Assembly (NCBI GenBank): GCA_016838895.1
Contig: JAEKNU010000016.1
Span: 1-64,000 of the forward strand
Length of the DNA stretch: 64,000 bases
Reading direction: 5' to 3'
DNA from: Chloroflexota bacterium
GTDB lineage: Bacteria > Chloroflexota > Anaerolineae > Anaerolineales > Anaerolineaceae
The translations under genes and the position numbers were made by a program. This document shows positions 1 through 7,902 of the stretch, piece by piece (positions within the stretch are counted from its first letter, which is position 1; the number at the start of each line of letters is the position of its first letter). The notes below the pieces were generated by a model. That model had not been told where the DNA came from. It did not search any database and saw nothing but the letters and a program-made list of their open reading frames with translations.

Positions 1-35
1 ACGCGCTTCTCAAATTAATTTGGGTTGGTCTTTTC

Positions 36-410
36 CTAAATCTTAGCTCTACCCCGTTTTATTGAGATGATACCAATAATTTGTGTTGTTCCACAATGGT
101 CGCTGGCAGCAGCATTTATATAAACTCCTTCATACACCTTTAAAATTGAAGCAATATCTTCATTAAACTCTTTTAAAGGGTCTACCAAAACAAATTTGGA
201 CTCCTTAAAACTTTCATATAAATCTGGAGTACCAGAAGCTACACCGATATCAAAAATCGTATTCGCATTCAGTCCACATTTTTTTGCTTGCATGCATACA
301 TCATACATTGATCGCAATGATCCAGCTCTTTTATTTGGTATATACCTATGAATTTCTAATCCAAATTGATTTGCAAATTTATTTACTGAATAACTTAATG
401 TTTTTTTCAT
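36..410 (-). pseudogene. FkbM-type methyltransferase, truncated (124 aa)
   Basis: The product matches the N-terminal half of FkbM-family SAM-dependent methyltransferases. The motif FDIGVASG is the SAM-binding loop, and VLVDPLKEF carries the acidic residue that would bind the ribose. Family members usually have about 220-280 residues; this one stops after 124, just after the AAASD segment, and I found no continuation in the other two minus frames down to base 1. I chose the ATG at 410 because GGTGG lies just upstream; an earlier in-frame start at 458 would lie inside the terminator hairpin. It lies 70 bases downstream of the phage-type operon on the same strand, beyond that operon's terminator, so it is probably a separate unit. 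Truncation suggests a decayed gene, but a natural short version is not excluded. Confidence 0.6.
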
Positions 411-428
411 AAATATCCACCCGCAAAT

Positions 429-472
429 AAAATTATAGTAGGATAAAAAGTATAACATCCTACCATAATTTT
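429..472 (-). terminator. Terminator of the head/packaging operon
   Basis: Arms 429-444 and 457-472 are complementary over 16 bases with a single G-U-type mismatch and a 12-base loop. Read on the minus strand, the hairpin begins 10 bases after the stop codon at 482 and is followed by TTTATTTG. It closes the phage-type transcription unit. Confidence 0.75.
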
Positions 473-481
473 ATATCAGCT

Positions 482-1753
482 TTAACAATTAAATATACCA
501 TTTACGCTTCCAATACCAAGTACATTTTCTGGCATTATATTCGCTTCCCCCGGACTACATGCCTCAAGCAAATTGACCACAACATACCCGGCTGCCAACA
601 ATCCATAATAGGTACAAACCATCGGGCTGATATCAGCCAACTGACTGCGAATGGCTGTTGTAAAAGTCATCGTATTAATACCCATGCCTATTTTCAGTAC
701 ACCTGTCGTACTTGCGGTAGTGGCACATGTTAAACTGGCAGCTTCACCACTCAAACCACAGACCAATTCAACCTTGCTGGCACTTTCTCCCCGCCATAAA
801 CGAGAGCTTCCGCTATATGTATAACTACCAGACGCCAGTACTTTTTCCACTGTTCGCGGTACTCGCTGATCGGCGTTCCAAACAAAACGCTGGGTTTCAC
901 TATCCATCAAAATGCCTTCAGCACTGGTTCTTACCGTACCCACGTATCGCCAGGTTAAATCCGCTGATCGCAACCAGATGCCATCTACCAGACTGAGTTC
1001 TTCAGCCCGCGAATCATCATCCGTCCATAGGATTCTTTCCAATACCAGCGCTGTACCATTATGGCGTAAAAATACATCAGCATTCGTCCCGGCAGCCACC
1101 CCGCTGAACGACAAACCGCACTCTTCCAAAACATACAGTTGCCAGCCTGCTCCCTGTACATATAACGACACCCGATTTCCTTTATAAGGTGTTAAATACA
1201 ACATACTTCCGCTGCGATCCTCGGTAGGCACTGCCACCCCTGATTCCAGCGTCAGACGCGCTTGCTGCAAGGGAGCCATCTGCTGTTGAATCCAGATCAA
1301 TTGGGTTTGCTGTTTAATGGTTTGTAAATTTCGGATACTACCATCCCACTCAAAACACCCTACCAAACGTTTACCAGCGCTGGCTCCACTGCTGGTGTTT
1401 ATTTCAACCGTAAATGATGTGCTGCCTGTTGAGCGCACAGCAAAAACATAATATGTAGCATTTTCACCAGAGGGTGCCTGGGCAGTAGGCAAATCCACTG
1501 CCAAAGTGGTCATCAGAGGTACGCCATCAATCATCAAACAAACAGGCATACTGGCTGACGCCGGCACCCGAATCCGATTATCGCTGATTACTTCCAATGA
1601 TAAATTGTCTTCATATCTGCAAAGCAATTGCCCAAGTGGTATTGCATCCCCTTCATCTGCACCCAAACGTAGCGCATCTGCCCGTAAAAAATTATAATGG
1701 TCTGCAGCCGTTGGCTGCCCTGCAACCACATCACTCGATTTTGGATAACTCAT
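482..1753 (-). CDS. Putative phage structural protein, last gene of packaging operon
   Basis: This 423-residue protein is rich in Ser, Thr, Gly and beta-forming residues, as in virion decoration, collar or fibre proteins. It begins MSYPKSSDVVAGQPTAADHYN, a Ser/Pro-rich leader followed by what looks like a short helix, and has no signal peptide or membrane segment. The start at 1753 is set by AGGAGG six bases upstream. It is the last gene before the terminator hairpin, where receptor-binding or surface proteins often lie in phage operons. I do not recognise a specific family. The structural role is inferred from position and composition. Confidence 0.55.
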   Translation of the reverse strand: MSYPKSSDVVAGQPTAADHYNFLRADALRLGADEGDAIPLGQLLCRYEDNLSLEVISDNRIRVPASASMPVCLMIDGVPLMTTLAVDLPTAQAPSGENATYYVFAVRSTGSTSFTVEINTSSGASAGKRLVGCFEWDGSIRNLQTIKQQTQLIWIQQQMAPLQQARLTLESGVAVPTEDRSGSMLYLTPYKGNRVSLYVQGAGWQLYVLEECGLSFSGVAAGTNADVFLRHNGTALVLERILWTDDDSRAEELSLVDGIWLRSADLTWRYVGTVRTSAEGILMDSETQRFVWNADQRVPRTVEKVLASGSYTYSGSSRLWRGESASKVELVCGLSGEAASLTCATTASTTGVLKIGMGINTMTFTTAIRSQLADISPMVCTYYGLLAAGYVVVNLLEACSPGEANIMPENVLGIGSVNGIFNC

Positions 1754-1774
1754 TTTTCCTCCTTTTCCATTCCT

Positions 1775-2251
1775 TCATCGCCAATAGGATTCTGCCCAGC
1801 TCAAATCTCCATCCCATATGGATGCATAAAACCGTTCTGCATTGGCTGGTGGATAATACGGGCCAACATTGTTCAATTGGCAGGAAATAACACTCATCTC
1901 ACCGTAATGCAATTCCGTGGCCGAATGCCCTTGTGCACCAATATTGCTAAAGATACCTACTGGCGTTTCCACAGATATACCATCCACACAAATCAGAAAA
2001 GCTGTAATCCTTTGATATATATTTCCACGATTCAACACATGCTGGCTGCCATTCGGGTTGATCAAATCATCTGCGGCTAAAACATCAAAAAAAACGCGAA
2101 TCGTGATATTCCCTTCGTAATCAACCTGCCTTTGAATCGAAAACACCGCCCCCGGATTGTTACTGGATTCCAGTAAAAAGCCGCATGGTTGCCCTTCCTC
2201 AACATCCGGATGGGTTAACTTGATATGGCAATCTATTCCAACTTCCGCCAT
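1775..2251 (-). CDS. Hypothetical protein of packaging operon (158 aa)
   Basis: The start MAEVGIDCH at 2251 is chosen over upstream in-frame codons because GGAGG precedes it with good spacing; that Shine-Dalgarno lies inside the end of the preceding gene, so translation is probably coupled. The product looks mainly beta-stranded (KLTHPDVEEGQPC, FSIQRQVDYEGNITIRVFFDV) and has no signal peptide or membrane segment. It lies between the Mu-F-like head protein and the final structural protein, so a minor virion component is plausible. No family recognised. Confidence 0.5.
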   Translation of the reverse strand: MAEVGIDCHIKLTHPDVEEGQPCGFLLESSNNPGAVFSIQRQVDYEGNITIRVFFDVLAADDLINPNGSQHVLNRGNIYQRITAFLICVDGISVETPVGIFSNIGAQGHSATELHYGEMSVISCQLNNVGPYYPPANAERFYASIWDGDLSWAESYWR

Positions 2252-2252
2252 C

Positions 2253-2612
2253 TCAACCTCCATAATGCGCGATATTGATTGGCCGCTGCTTTGCCAAAGG
2301 CAGCACCGCTTTTGATTTTTCAATCATCGGCTTTAATGCTTTATGAGAATTAGTGATACGTTGGTCCACGCTGACTCGTGTACTCTTCTTGGGTCCGCTC
2401 AGTGATTTCAATTGTCCGTACACCATATTAATCTCTTCTGATGCTTCTTCATCATTCACAGGTTCCAGGCTGCAATCACAACCGGCATGTATACCGGGCA
2501 AAACCGAATGAAACCATTCCGAAAAGCGCATCTCCTTGCCTTCCAATGCGGCACAATGCTCACAATTCCTGACGCCATGCGTCACCCAGCGATATACTTT
2601 GTTTTCATCCAT
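2253..2612 (-). CDS. Short Mu gpF-like minor head protein (C-terminal signature only)
   Basis: The N-terminal part reads C17-x2-C20 ... F ... H42-x2-C45-x-C47 (CEHCAALEGKEMRFSEWF, then PGIHAGCDCSLEP). This Cys/His pattern is the C-terminal signature of Mu gpF/SPP1 gp7-type head morphogenesis proteins, where it probably binds metal. The whole protein is only 119 residues, whereas usual members exceed 250, so only the signature domain plus a short basic tail is present. The ATG at 2612 has GGGAGG just upstream. It follows the connector-like gene in the operon. A minor capsid role is inferred from the motif and neighbours. Confidence 0.6.
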   Translation of the reverse strand: MDENKVYRWVTHGVRNCEHCAALEGKEMRFSEWFHSVLPGIHAGCDCSLEPVNDEEASEEINMVYGQLKSLSGPKKSTRVSVDQRITNSHKALKPMIEKSKAVLPLAKQRPINIAHYGG

Positions 2613-2627
2613 TTCCTCCCTCCTGAT

Positions 2628-3251
2628 TCAATCCAGTTGCCAGCCTTGCTCATCAGACAATACTGGCATGATCGTCGGTTGTGCCGATTGCCAGGCTTGC
2701 AACATATCCCGAAACTGACAATCAAACCCTCGCGATAGTTGCTGCAATATCTGTGAATGAGCATTTTCCTGATTGGCACTTTCTGCCAGTTGTGTATTTC
2801 GCATTTGTAATGCTTGCCCTGCTGTACCGCTGGCCAATAACATTTCACAGGAAGTGGGGATGGTGCTGGTTTCAGCACCATCCAATCCTTCAAGCTGATG
2901 ATCGCTCACCAGTTTAATATGCCAGGTAAATGCCTCGCTTTCCGCGATATCATCCAATAGATGGATGATGCCAGGCTGGCTGGCATCATAAGAAAATGGC
3001 ATATTGCGTGCTGACTCGGAAAGAATAGTTTCCACACGTAATACATCCCGAATCGGTGATGTATAGGTCAGTGTCAAACGATGGTCTTCCACTGCTTGCA
3101 CAATTTCCAGCGATACAACGCGTGGCACTTTTGCATTGACCATCGCCAACACACTGCTTAATGCCGCTTCCAGTTGAATATCACTGAACTTAATCCCGGA
3201 GGCGTCCCCTAACAAAGTACGGGTTCGTTGAATAATCTGCGCCGCATTCAT
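2628..3251 (-). CDS. Putative head-tail connector/adaptor-like protein
   Basis: The 207-residue protein begins MNAAQIIQRTRTLLGDASG with helices typical of gp6-type adaptor proteins: a short helical N-terminus containing xTRxxLxD, then a beta-rich middle and a helical C-terminus (LLASGTAGQALQMRNTQLAESANQENAHSQIL). Adaptors of this type dock under the portal. Its ATG overlaps the previous stop codon as ATGA, so translation is coupled. The assignment rests on general shape and operon position after portal and capsid genes, not on a diagnostic motif. Confidence 0.5.
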   Translation of the reverse strand: MNAAQIIQRTRTLLGDASGIKFSDIQLEAALSSVLAMVNAKVPRVVSLEIVQAVEDHRLTLTYTSPIRDVLRVETILSESARNMPFSYDASQPGIIHLLDDIAESEAFTWHIKLVSDHQLEGLDGAETSTIPTSCEMLLASGTAGQALQMRNTQLAESANQENAHSQILQQLSRGFDCQFRDMLQAWQSAQPTIMPVLSDEQGWQLD

Positions 3252-3466
3252 TTGCTTTTCTCCATTTCAGGCTCAGTATCCGTTGTACTTTGTGTGGGTG
3301 CATCTTGTAAGCGGAATTTACGGCCATCAGGACCAATGACCACCACATCACGCTGCACTTGCTTCAAGGCCAGTAAATCGGATGGTTTTAATGGCTGCTG
3401 ATAGTATGCTGCCAGCTTGCGGCATACCCATTGCTGAACATTCCCCTTTTTAGTGGATTTATCCAT
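3248..3466 (-). CDS. Hypothetical small protein of packaging operon (72 aa)
   Basis: A short, charged protein, basic at the N-terminus and acidic at the C-terminus (TTDTEPEMEKSK). Residues 40-55 (VVVIGPDGRKFRLQD) could form a small beta hairpin. The stop overlaps the start of the next gene by four bases (ATGA). Shine-Dalgarno is weak. It sits between the holin-like gene and the connector-like gene. No family recognised. Confidence 0.5.
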   Translation of the reverse strand: MDKSTKKGNVQQWVCRKLAAYYQQPLKPSDLLALKQVQRDVVVIGPDGRKFRLQDAPTQSTTDTEPEMEKSK

Positions 3467-3474
3467 GATTCACG

Positions 3475-3687
3475 CTATCCTTTCCCTGAACCCTTGAATT
3501 TCAAACCAGCATCTTCAATGGCAACCCCGGTAGAATAGACCGCCAGGGAAGCCACGACAGCTTTCAACAATTCCCAGAACGCCAATTCGCCAGTGCAGTA
3601 CCCTCCGGTTGCGGTCAATAAAGCCAATACCAATACCCAGAACTTTCTGGAACGTAATACTTTCACAATCTGATCTTTTAGTGTCAT
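3475..3687 (-). CDS. Holin-like small membrane protein
   Basis: The ATG at 3687 has a near-perfect AAGGAGGGC upstream, so the protein is 70 residues (MTLKDQIVKVLRSRKFWVL...). It has two hydrophobic segments, about residues 15-30 (FWVLVLALLTATGG) and 36-55, a charged N-terminus and a Lys/Gly-rich tail. This is the architecture of small phage holins that permeabilise the membrane for endolysin. It lies directly after the capsid gene and in the same operon as the glycosidase-like and XhlA-like proteins. Holin function is inferred from topology and context. Confidence 0.55.
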   Translation of the reverse strand: MTLKDQIVKVLRSRKFWVLVLALLTATGGYCTGELAFWELLKAVVASLAVYSTGVAIEDAGLKFKGSGKG

Positions 3688-3706
3688 TTTGCCCTCCTTA
3701 TAACAC

Positions 3707-5620
3707 TCAGGCAACATTGCCTTTAAATAATGGACGAAAATCATTAACCCACACAGCCAGGAAATGGCGCACTTTTAAACGATGCTCATCATTGGTAAAC
3801 ACCGCCCCGCTTAACTCATTACCGGCAATAAATACTTCCGGCATCAGGCCAAAGCGTTCACCCACAAAAATCGCCGCTGCAATACGCGGATCACAGGCGG
3901 CTGCCCAGTCATTAGCATCCGACCATTCCGGCACAGTAACCACATCTCCTGGCTGACCGCGCTGCAAATTCTCGGAAACAATATTCAGGCTGTTCTCCAA
4001 ACTGGGATAAAGAATCTTCATCGCAGCCAACTGTAAACTGCGCGGTACCAGTAAATAACGCGGATTGAGTGCCATCTTGGGTCCGCTGCCGTAATAACCT
4101 GCGTCATTTTTAACCAACATTGGCTGGTCATAAATCGCTGATGATGCACTTTCCCAACTCTCGGGTGCCAGGGCTGTTGTCCCTAAGTTCTGATGTCCGC
4201 CTGCAGTTGCTGCGCTGGTCGTATTAAATAAAGCACCCCCATCTGCCATGTTAGGACCTGCTCCACTGTTGACCGTGAAGATCCCAGCTACCAATTCGGA
4301 TATCTTCCGCAGACCTGCTGCGGCCAATTCACGTGGGTAGGCACGTAATTTACGGGTTTCATCACGGTCGATCAATTCCAGTGTCAGGGGAATGTACCCG
4401 CCATACTTGGTAAATTGTGCTGTTTCCGGAGAATCCCCCACAACCAATTCACTGTATGCGGCTCCCTCAGAAACAACCGGCAAACTACCCACCGTACCTA
4501 CCAATGTGCCGGTGATATTATGCAGGCTGTTGAAGTGTTCCACAGAAACAACCCGCTGCCACCAATCATAGCCTGCCCTGCCAAGCTCATCCCAAGTGTT
4601 GGCGACCAGTTTATTCATTGCATTTTTCACCAAACCGCTAAAATCAGCCGTGGTGGCAAACTGTACCCGTTCCGGGACAATACCACCGTGCAGGTCATAA
4701 TCACCGGTCAGCAGCATATATAATTCGCGGATACCTGATAAACGTGCCGCTTTCAGCCCATGTTGAGCCGGATCTGCTGGCATACCAAACAGCTCGTTAA
4801 CGGCAGCCTGCAATTGGTCTTCAGCAGAAAACATGCCTTCAATACGTGAACTGCCTTTAATGCTCTCCCGCCCGGTCAGGGCACTGACCACGCGGCGTTG
4901 CGCCTGAATGGCTGTATCCAGTTCAGCCGGAATCAGCGTCTTTCCCTGAAATTGCCGCCGGATTTCATCGGCACAGGCTTGCGGTAAGCGCGCAGCCGCC
5001 AACGCTGTATTCAGCCAATAGGCATCCTGCTCACCGGCAGGTAGAGCATGCTGCTCTTGTTGATTTCCTGGGTTCAGCTCTTCTTCCTGCTGATCCTGTT
5101 TTTCTTCCTGAATTTCATTCATTCCATTTCCCTCCTGATTTTGAAGTTGTTCAATAAATGCCCCGCCACGGGCAGGGTTGACGACCAGATCCAATGAAAG
5201 AACCTTTACAATTCGATTCACTTTGCGCCCCTCTGCCTGGAAGAGAATATCCGCAGAGAAGCCTATGCCGTGATTCTCCCCACTGTGTTGCAGTACTTCA
5301 TCGGCAATTTCTTTCAGCAATGTACCGGATGGCCCCATCGCTTGCAATTCCAGGCTAATGCCCTGCTGTGCATCCGCCCATTGAGGCTGATGACATATGC
5401 CTGCCAAATGCCGAATCGATGGTTGTGCCTGATGATGATCGACATAACAATGCAGTCCATCCCACAGGGTTAAAGAATTTTTCAATACTTCCGCTGAAAA
5501 CTGCCAGCCATTGCCAGTACCGCTATTGATTGCCAATATACGATACGTCCCTTTTCCCCCGGGTCCACATTCATCTGTGCGTTGTAAAAAACAACAATTA
5601 AATTTTTCGTTACATTCCAT
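3707..5620 (-). CDS. Fused prohead protease and HK97-fold major capsid protein
   Basis: A 637-residue two-part protein. The first ~160 residues resemble S78/U35 prohead proteases. Counting from the ATG at 5620, a candidate catalytic His lies in YVDHHQ (about 62-63) and Ser in HGIGFSAD (about 122), followed by LSLDLVVNPARGGA, the strand that normally ends the protease core. A Gln/Glu-rich linker (about 165-200) follows. The remaining ~430 residues look like a major capsid subunit of the Mu gpT/HK97 fold (FATTADFSGLVKNAMNKLV, PVVSEGAAYSELV, MALNPRYLLVPRSL, VFIAGNELSG). GGGAGGTG directly before the ATG at 5620 decides the start over the upstream GTG at 5626. The fusion lets the protease be carried into the shell as a scaffold domain. 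It follows the portal gene. Confidence 0.8.
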   Translation of the reverse strand: MECNEKFNCCFLQRTDECGPGGKGTYRILAINSGTGNGWQFSAEVLKNSLTLWDGLHCYVDHHQAQPSIRHLAGICHQPQWADAQQGISLELQAMGPSGTLLKEIADEVLQHSGENHGIGFSADILFQAEGRKVNRIVKVLSLDLVVNPARGGAFIEQLQNQEGNGMNEIQEEKQDQQEEELNPGNQQEQHALPAGEQDAYWLNTALAAARLPQACADEIRRQFQGKTLIPAELDTAIQAQRRVVSALTGRESIKGSSRIEGMFSAEDQLQAAVNELFGMPADPAQHGLKAARLSGIRELYMLLTGDYDLHGGIVPERVQFATTADFSGLVKNAMNKLVANTWDELGRAGYDWWQRVVSVEHFNSLHNITGTLVGTVGSLPVVSEGAAYSELVVGDSPETAQFTKYGGYIPLTLELIDRDETRKLRAYPRELAAAGLRKISELVAGIFTVNSGAGPNMADGGALFNTTSAATAGGHQNLGTTALAPESWESASSAIYDQPMLVKNDAGYYGSGPKMALNPRYLLVPRSLQLAAMKILYPSLENSLNIVSENLQRGQPGDVVTVPEWSDANDWAAACDPRIAAAIFVGERFGLMPEVFIAGNELSGAVFTNDEHRLKVRHFLAVWVNDFRPLFKGNVA

Positions 5621-5654
5621 TTTCACCTCCCTTTTGGTTTTGCATTTCCTGTCA

Positions 5655-6962
5655 TTATTTCTTGCCTTTCACCTCCTCCAACTTTTCTCCGCAGAAGCGG
5701 TATGCCAGACGCAGCAACTCTTCTTCGTCTATCAATTCCTGTTCCCGCAATGTGTTCAATACCGGAATGATTTGCCCGGCAGCCTCTGCCAAGGCCAGAT
5801 TGTCCCGCGCCGAGATATCCGCTCCACGAATGATCACATCTGCATTCATATCAATAGCTGCATCATAGGCGGCTGCCCTGCGTAACACCGCCCGTAATAC
5901 ATCTCCCAACACCCAGCCAAAATATTGCTGACGTTGTTCATAGTGTCGATACGTGGGCCCCCCAGCCGCTTCCGCGGTTGTGCGGGTAGCACTCTCCGGT
6001 TCTGCCAGAAAATGCATCGGTAAACCGGCTCCCGCCGCCAGCATTTTTTTCAAGGCCAGGCCATCCTGAGCAGATTCCTGCGATTCCAGACGCGGGTGCA
6101 GTACATCCCACTCTTCGCCCTCGCCGGTTACCAAAATGGATCCGGGTGTTGGTGGTTGTGTATTTAACGCTCGCTGACGAGATAACCGCTCAGCTTCATT
6201 TTGGTAACGTCCCTTGACCACATACATAAAGGATGTACGATAACGATTCAATCGAGCGCGATCTTCCAGCCAATTGGCATAGCGTGCCAGCCAGCGCAAT
6301 ACAGGAGCCAGATCACTTTCCCCCCACACACTGCCCACGGTGCGGTTGACTGTGTAATGCAGCATCACCGTCTGAAATCGCCCATGCTCATTGGCTGAAT
6401 CCTGTAAAGGATCATATGCCGGCCAGGGTTTTGCATCCATGGTATTTAACGAATGCCGCGGAACAAAAGCAATGGCCTGTTCACAATCCTCCGCCCGGGT
6501 TTGAATCTCTTCAATACTGCTGGCTGGTACTGCCCGCACATAGGACATGCCCCCCGCATCCGTACTCAGCAGCAGAAACAGATTTCCTGTCAGGGTCAAT
6601 TCATTACACCATTCCATACAGCGCACCAGCATACGATTCAAGGGATGTTTCCAGAAACTCTGCAACACCGCCAGGGTGTACTCATCTCGGCAATCAATCT
6701 GAAATCCGCCGCCAACCACATATTGGCTGGTCAACCCCACCATGCGCCTTGCCAGCGGATTCACCCGCCAGGCAGCCAATGCCTGCTGCATGATGTCATA
6801 GCGTTCGGCTGCACTGCGCTCCCGATCAGCGACTGCGATCGGGAAATAGCCCTGTGGATTTTCATTGGCTGTCTCAATTTGCGATAATTGCTCACGCACT
6901 TTACGCTCGATAAGCGGTGCACTGATACGTTCTGTGAGGCGCTCCCATAAACTTTGTTTCAC
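5655..6962 (-). CDS. Phage portal protein
   Basis: A 435-residue portal-family protein, a normal length for SPP1/HK97-type portals that form the dodecameric DNA entry ring at one capsid vertex. Supporting segments are the N-terminal AAWRVNPLARRMVGLTSQYVVGGG, the clip/wing region WCNELTLTGNLFLLL and RAVPASSIEEI, the basic helix RLNRYRTSFMYVVKGRY, and the C-terminal stem AAGAGLPMHFLAEPESATRTTAEAAGGP. Translation starts at GTG 6962, preceded by GGAGG. It lies between the endolysin-like gene and the protease/capsid gene, so the usual terminase-portal-protease-capsid order is kept with one insertion. Confidence 0.85.
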   Translation of the reverse strand: MKQSLWERLTERISAPLIERKVREQLSQIETANENPQGYFPIAVADRERSAAERYDIMQQALAAWRVNPLARRMVGLTSQYVVGGGFQIDCRDEYTLAVLQSFWKHPLNRMLVRCMEWCNELTLTGNLFLLLSTDAGGMSYVRAVPASSIEEIQTRAEDCEQAIAFVPRHSLNTMDAKPWPAYDPLQDSANEHGRFQTVMLHYTVNRTVGSVWGESDLAPVLRWLARYANWLEDRARLNRYRTSFMYVVKGRYQNEAERLSRQRALNTQPPTPGSILVTGEGEEWDVLHPRLESQESAQDGLALKKMLAAGAGLPMHFLAEPESATRTTAEAAGGPTYRHYEQRQQYFGWVLGDVLRAVLRRAAAYDAAIDMNADVIIRGADISARDNLALAEAAGQIIPVLNTLREQELIDEEELLRLAYRFCGEKLEEVKGKK

Positions 6963-6963
6963 T

Positions 6964-7893
6964 TCAATTTCCTCCCTCTATCGGCCAACCATGCTGCCTG
7001 GCTTGTTCCTCCAACATGGATACCCGTTCTTCCAATGTAGGCCCTGGAATTTCATTACTGGATTGCCAATATTTGGCAGACTTTTCAAGTGCAGACCACC
7101 AACCCTTTTGGCTCACAGTGTTTCCAGGTACCCCATCCAGATGCACCAGTGAATCCCAGCTCCACCAACCCATTCCAGGGCATCCCAGTTCATTGGCAGT
7201 CACAGCAAAGTTTTCGATTTGTGTCGCTGTAGGCAGCCAGTTGAATCCATTCACATTTTGTCCGTACAAACTCCCAATAGGAACAACAGGCAGAGCTTTC
7301 AATGCCTGTAATTCCTTCATACTGCGCTGCAATTGCAAGCCCGGTCCGCGCTCCCGGCTGTCCCCCACCCAGTACACTTGCGGCATATGGCAGTCGCCTT
7401 TCTCTTCATCCATGCAATTCAAAAAAGCCTGCCAGGGAAATTCCGCATGTAAAGATGGAAAACGATAACTGCATAAGGCCAGTGGCAGCTCACTGCCGGC
7501 GCGCAAACGCTGCATAAATCGATTTGCCGCATCCGCCCCCATCAGTTTATATTCCTGCTCGGCATCCAACACATAGCCCTGCAAGCCAAAGCGTTGAATA
7601 CGTTCCATGGCGCGTTCGGCTTCCTTTTCAGGCTGCCTGCCATACAGATACTGCCAGCCGATTTTCTTCAACCCTGCTGCATCCATTTCAGTAAATAAGG
7701 CACATAGTGCTGCATCATCCCATTGATTTTGGCTGACCCGTTGCAAGTTATAAGCAACCGCTCCATCCGCAACCTTGACATATACCGCTGCGCAACCGGC
7801 ATCTTTCAGTGCTTTACAAAAAGCTGCCTGATCCGTCTTTGCTAACACATTGGCAATTTGCCATAAGAAAATACTCATTCCAGAAAAGCTCAT
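6964..7893 (-). CDS. Glycoside-hydrolase-like protein, probable endolysin
   Basis: A 309-residue protein that reads as a TIM barrel: beta strands AAVYVKVADG, KKIGWQYLYG, GYVLDAEQEY, PLALCSYRFP, PQVYWVG, GMGWWSWDS. D110 and E112 in VLDAEQEY sit where GH25-like and related peptidoglycan hydrolases keep catalytic acids, and PQVYW resembles the later conserved strand. There is no signal peptide, so export would need a holin, and a holin-like gene is present in the same operon. The C-terminal 30 residues form a short coiled coil (TLEERVSMLEEQARQ). The start at 7893 has AGGAGGGAG. Lytic activity is inferred. Confidence 0.6.
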   Translation of the reverse strand: MSFSGMSIFLWQIANVLAKTDQAAFCKALKDAGCAAVYVKVADGAVAYNLQRVSQNQWDDAALCALFTEMDAAGLKKIGWQYLYGRQPEKEAERAMERIQRFGLQGYVLDAEQEYKLMGADAANRFMQRLRAGSELPLALCSYRFPSLHAEFPWQAFLNCMDEEKGDCHMPQVYWVGDSRERGPGLQLQRSMKELQALKALPVVPIGSLYGQNVNGFNWLPTATQIENFAVTANELGCPGMGWWSWDSLVHLDGVPGNTVSQKGWWSALEKSAKYWQSSNEIPGPTLEERVSMLEEQARQHGWPIEGGN

Positions 7894-7902
7894 CTCTCCC
7901 TC

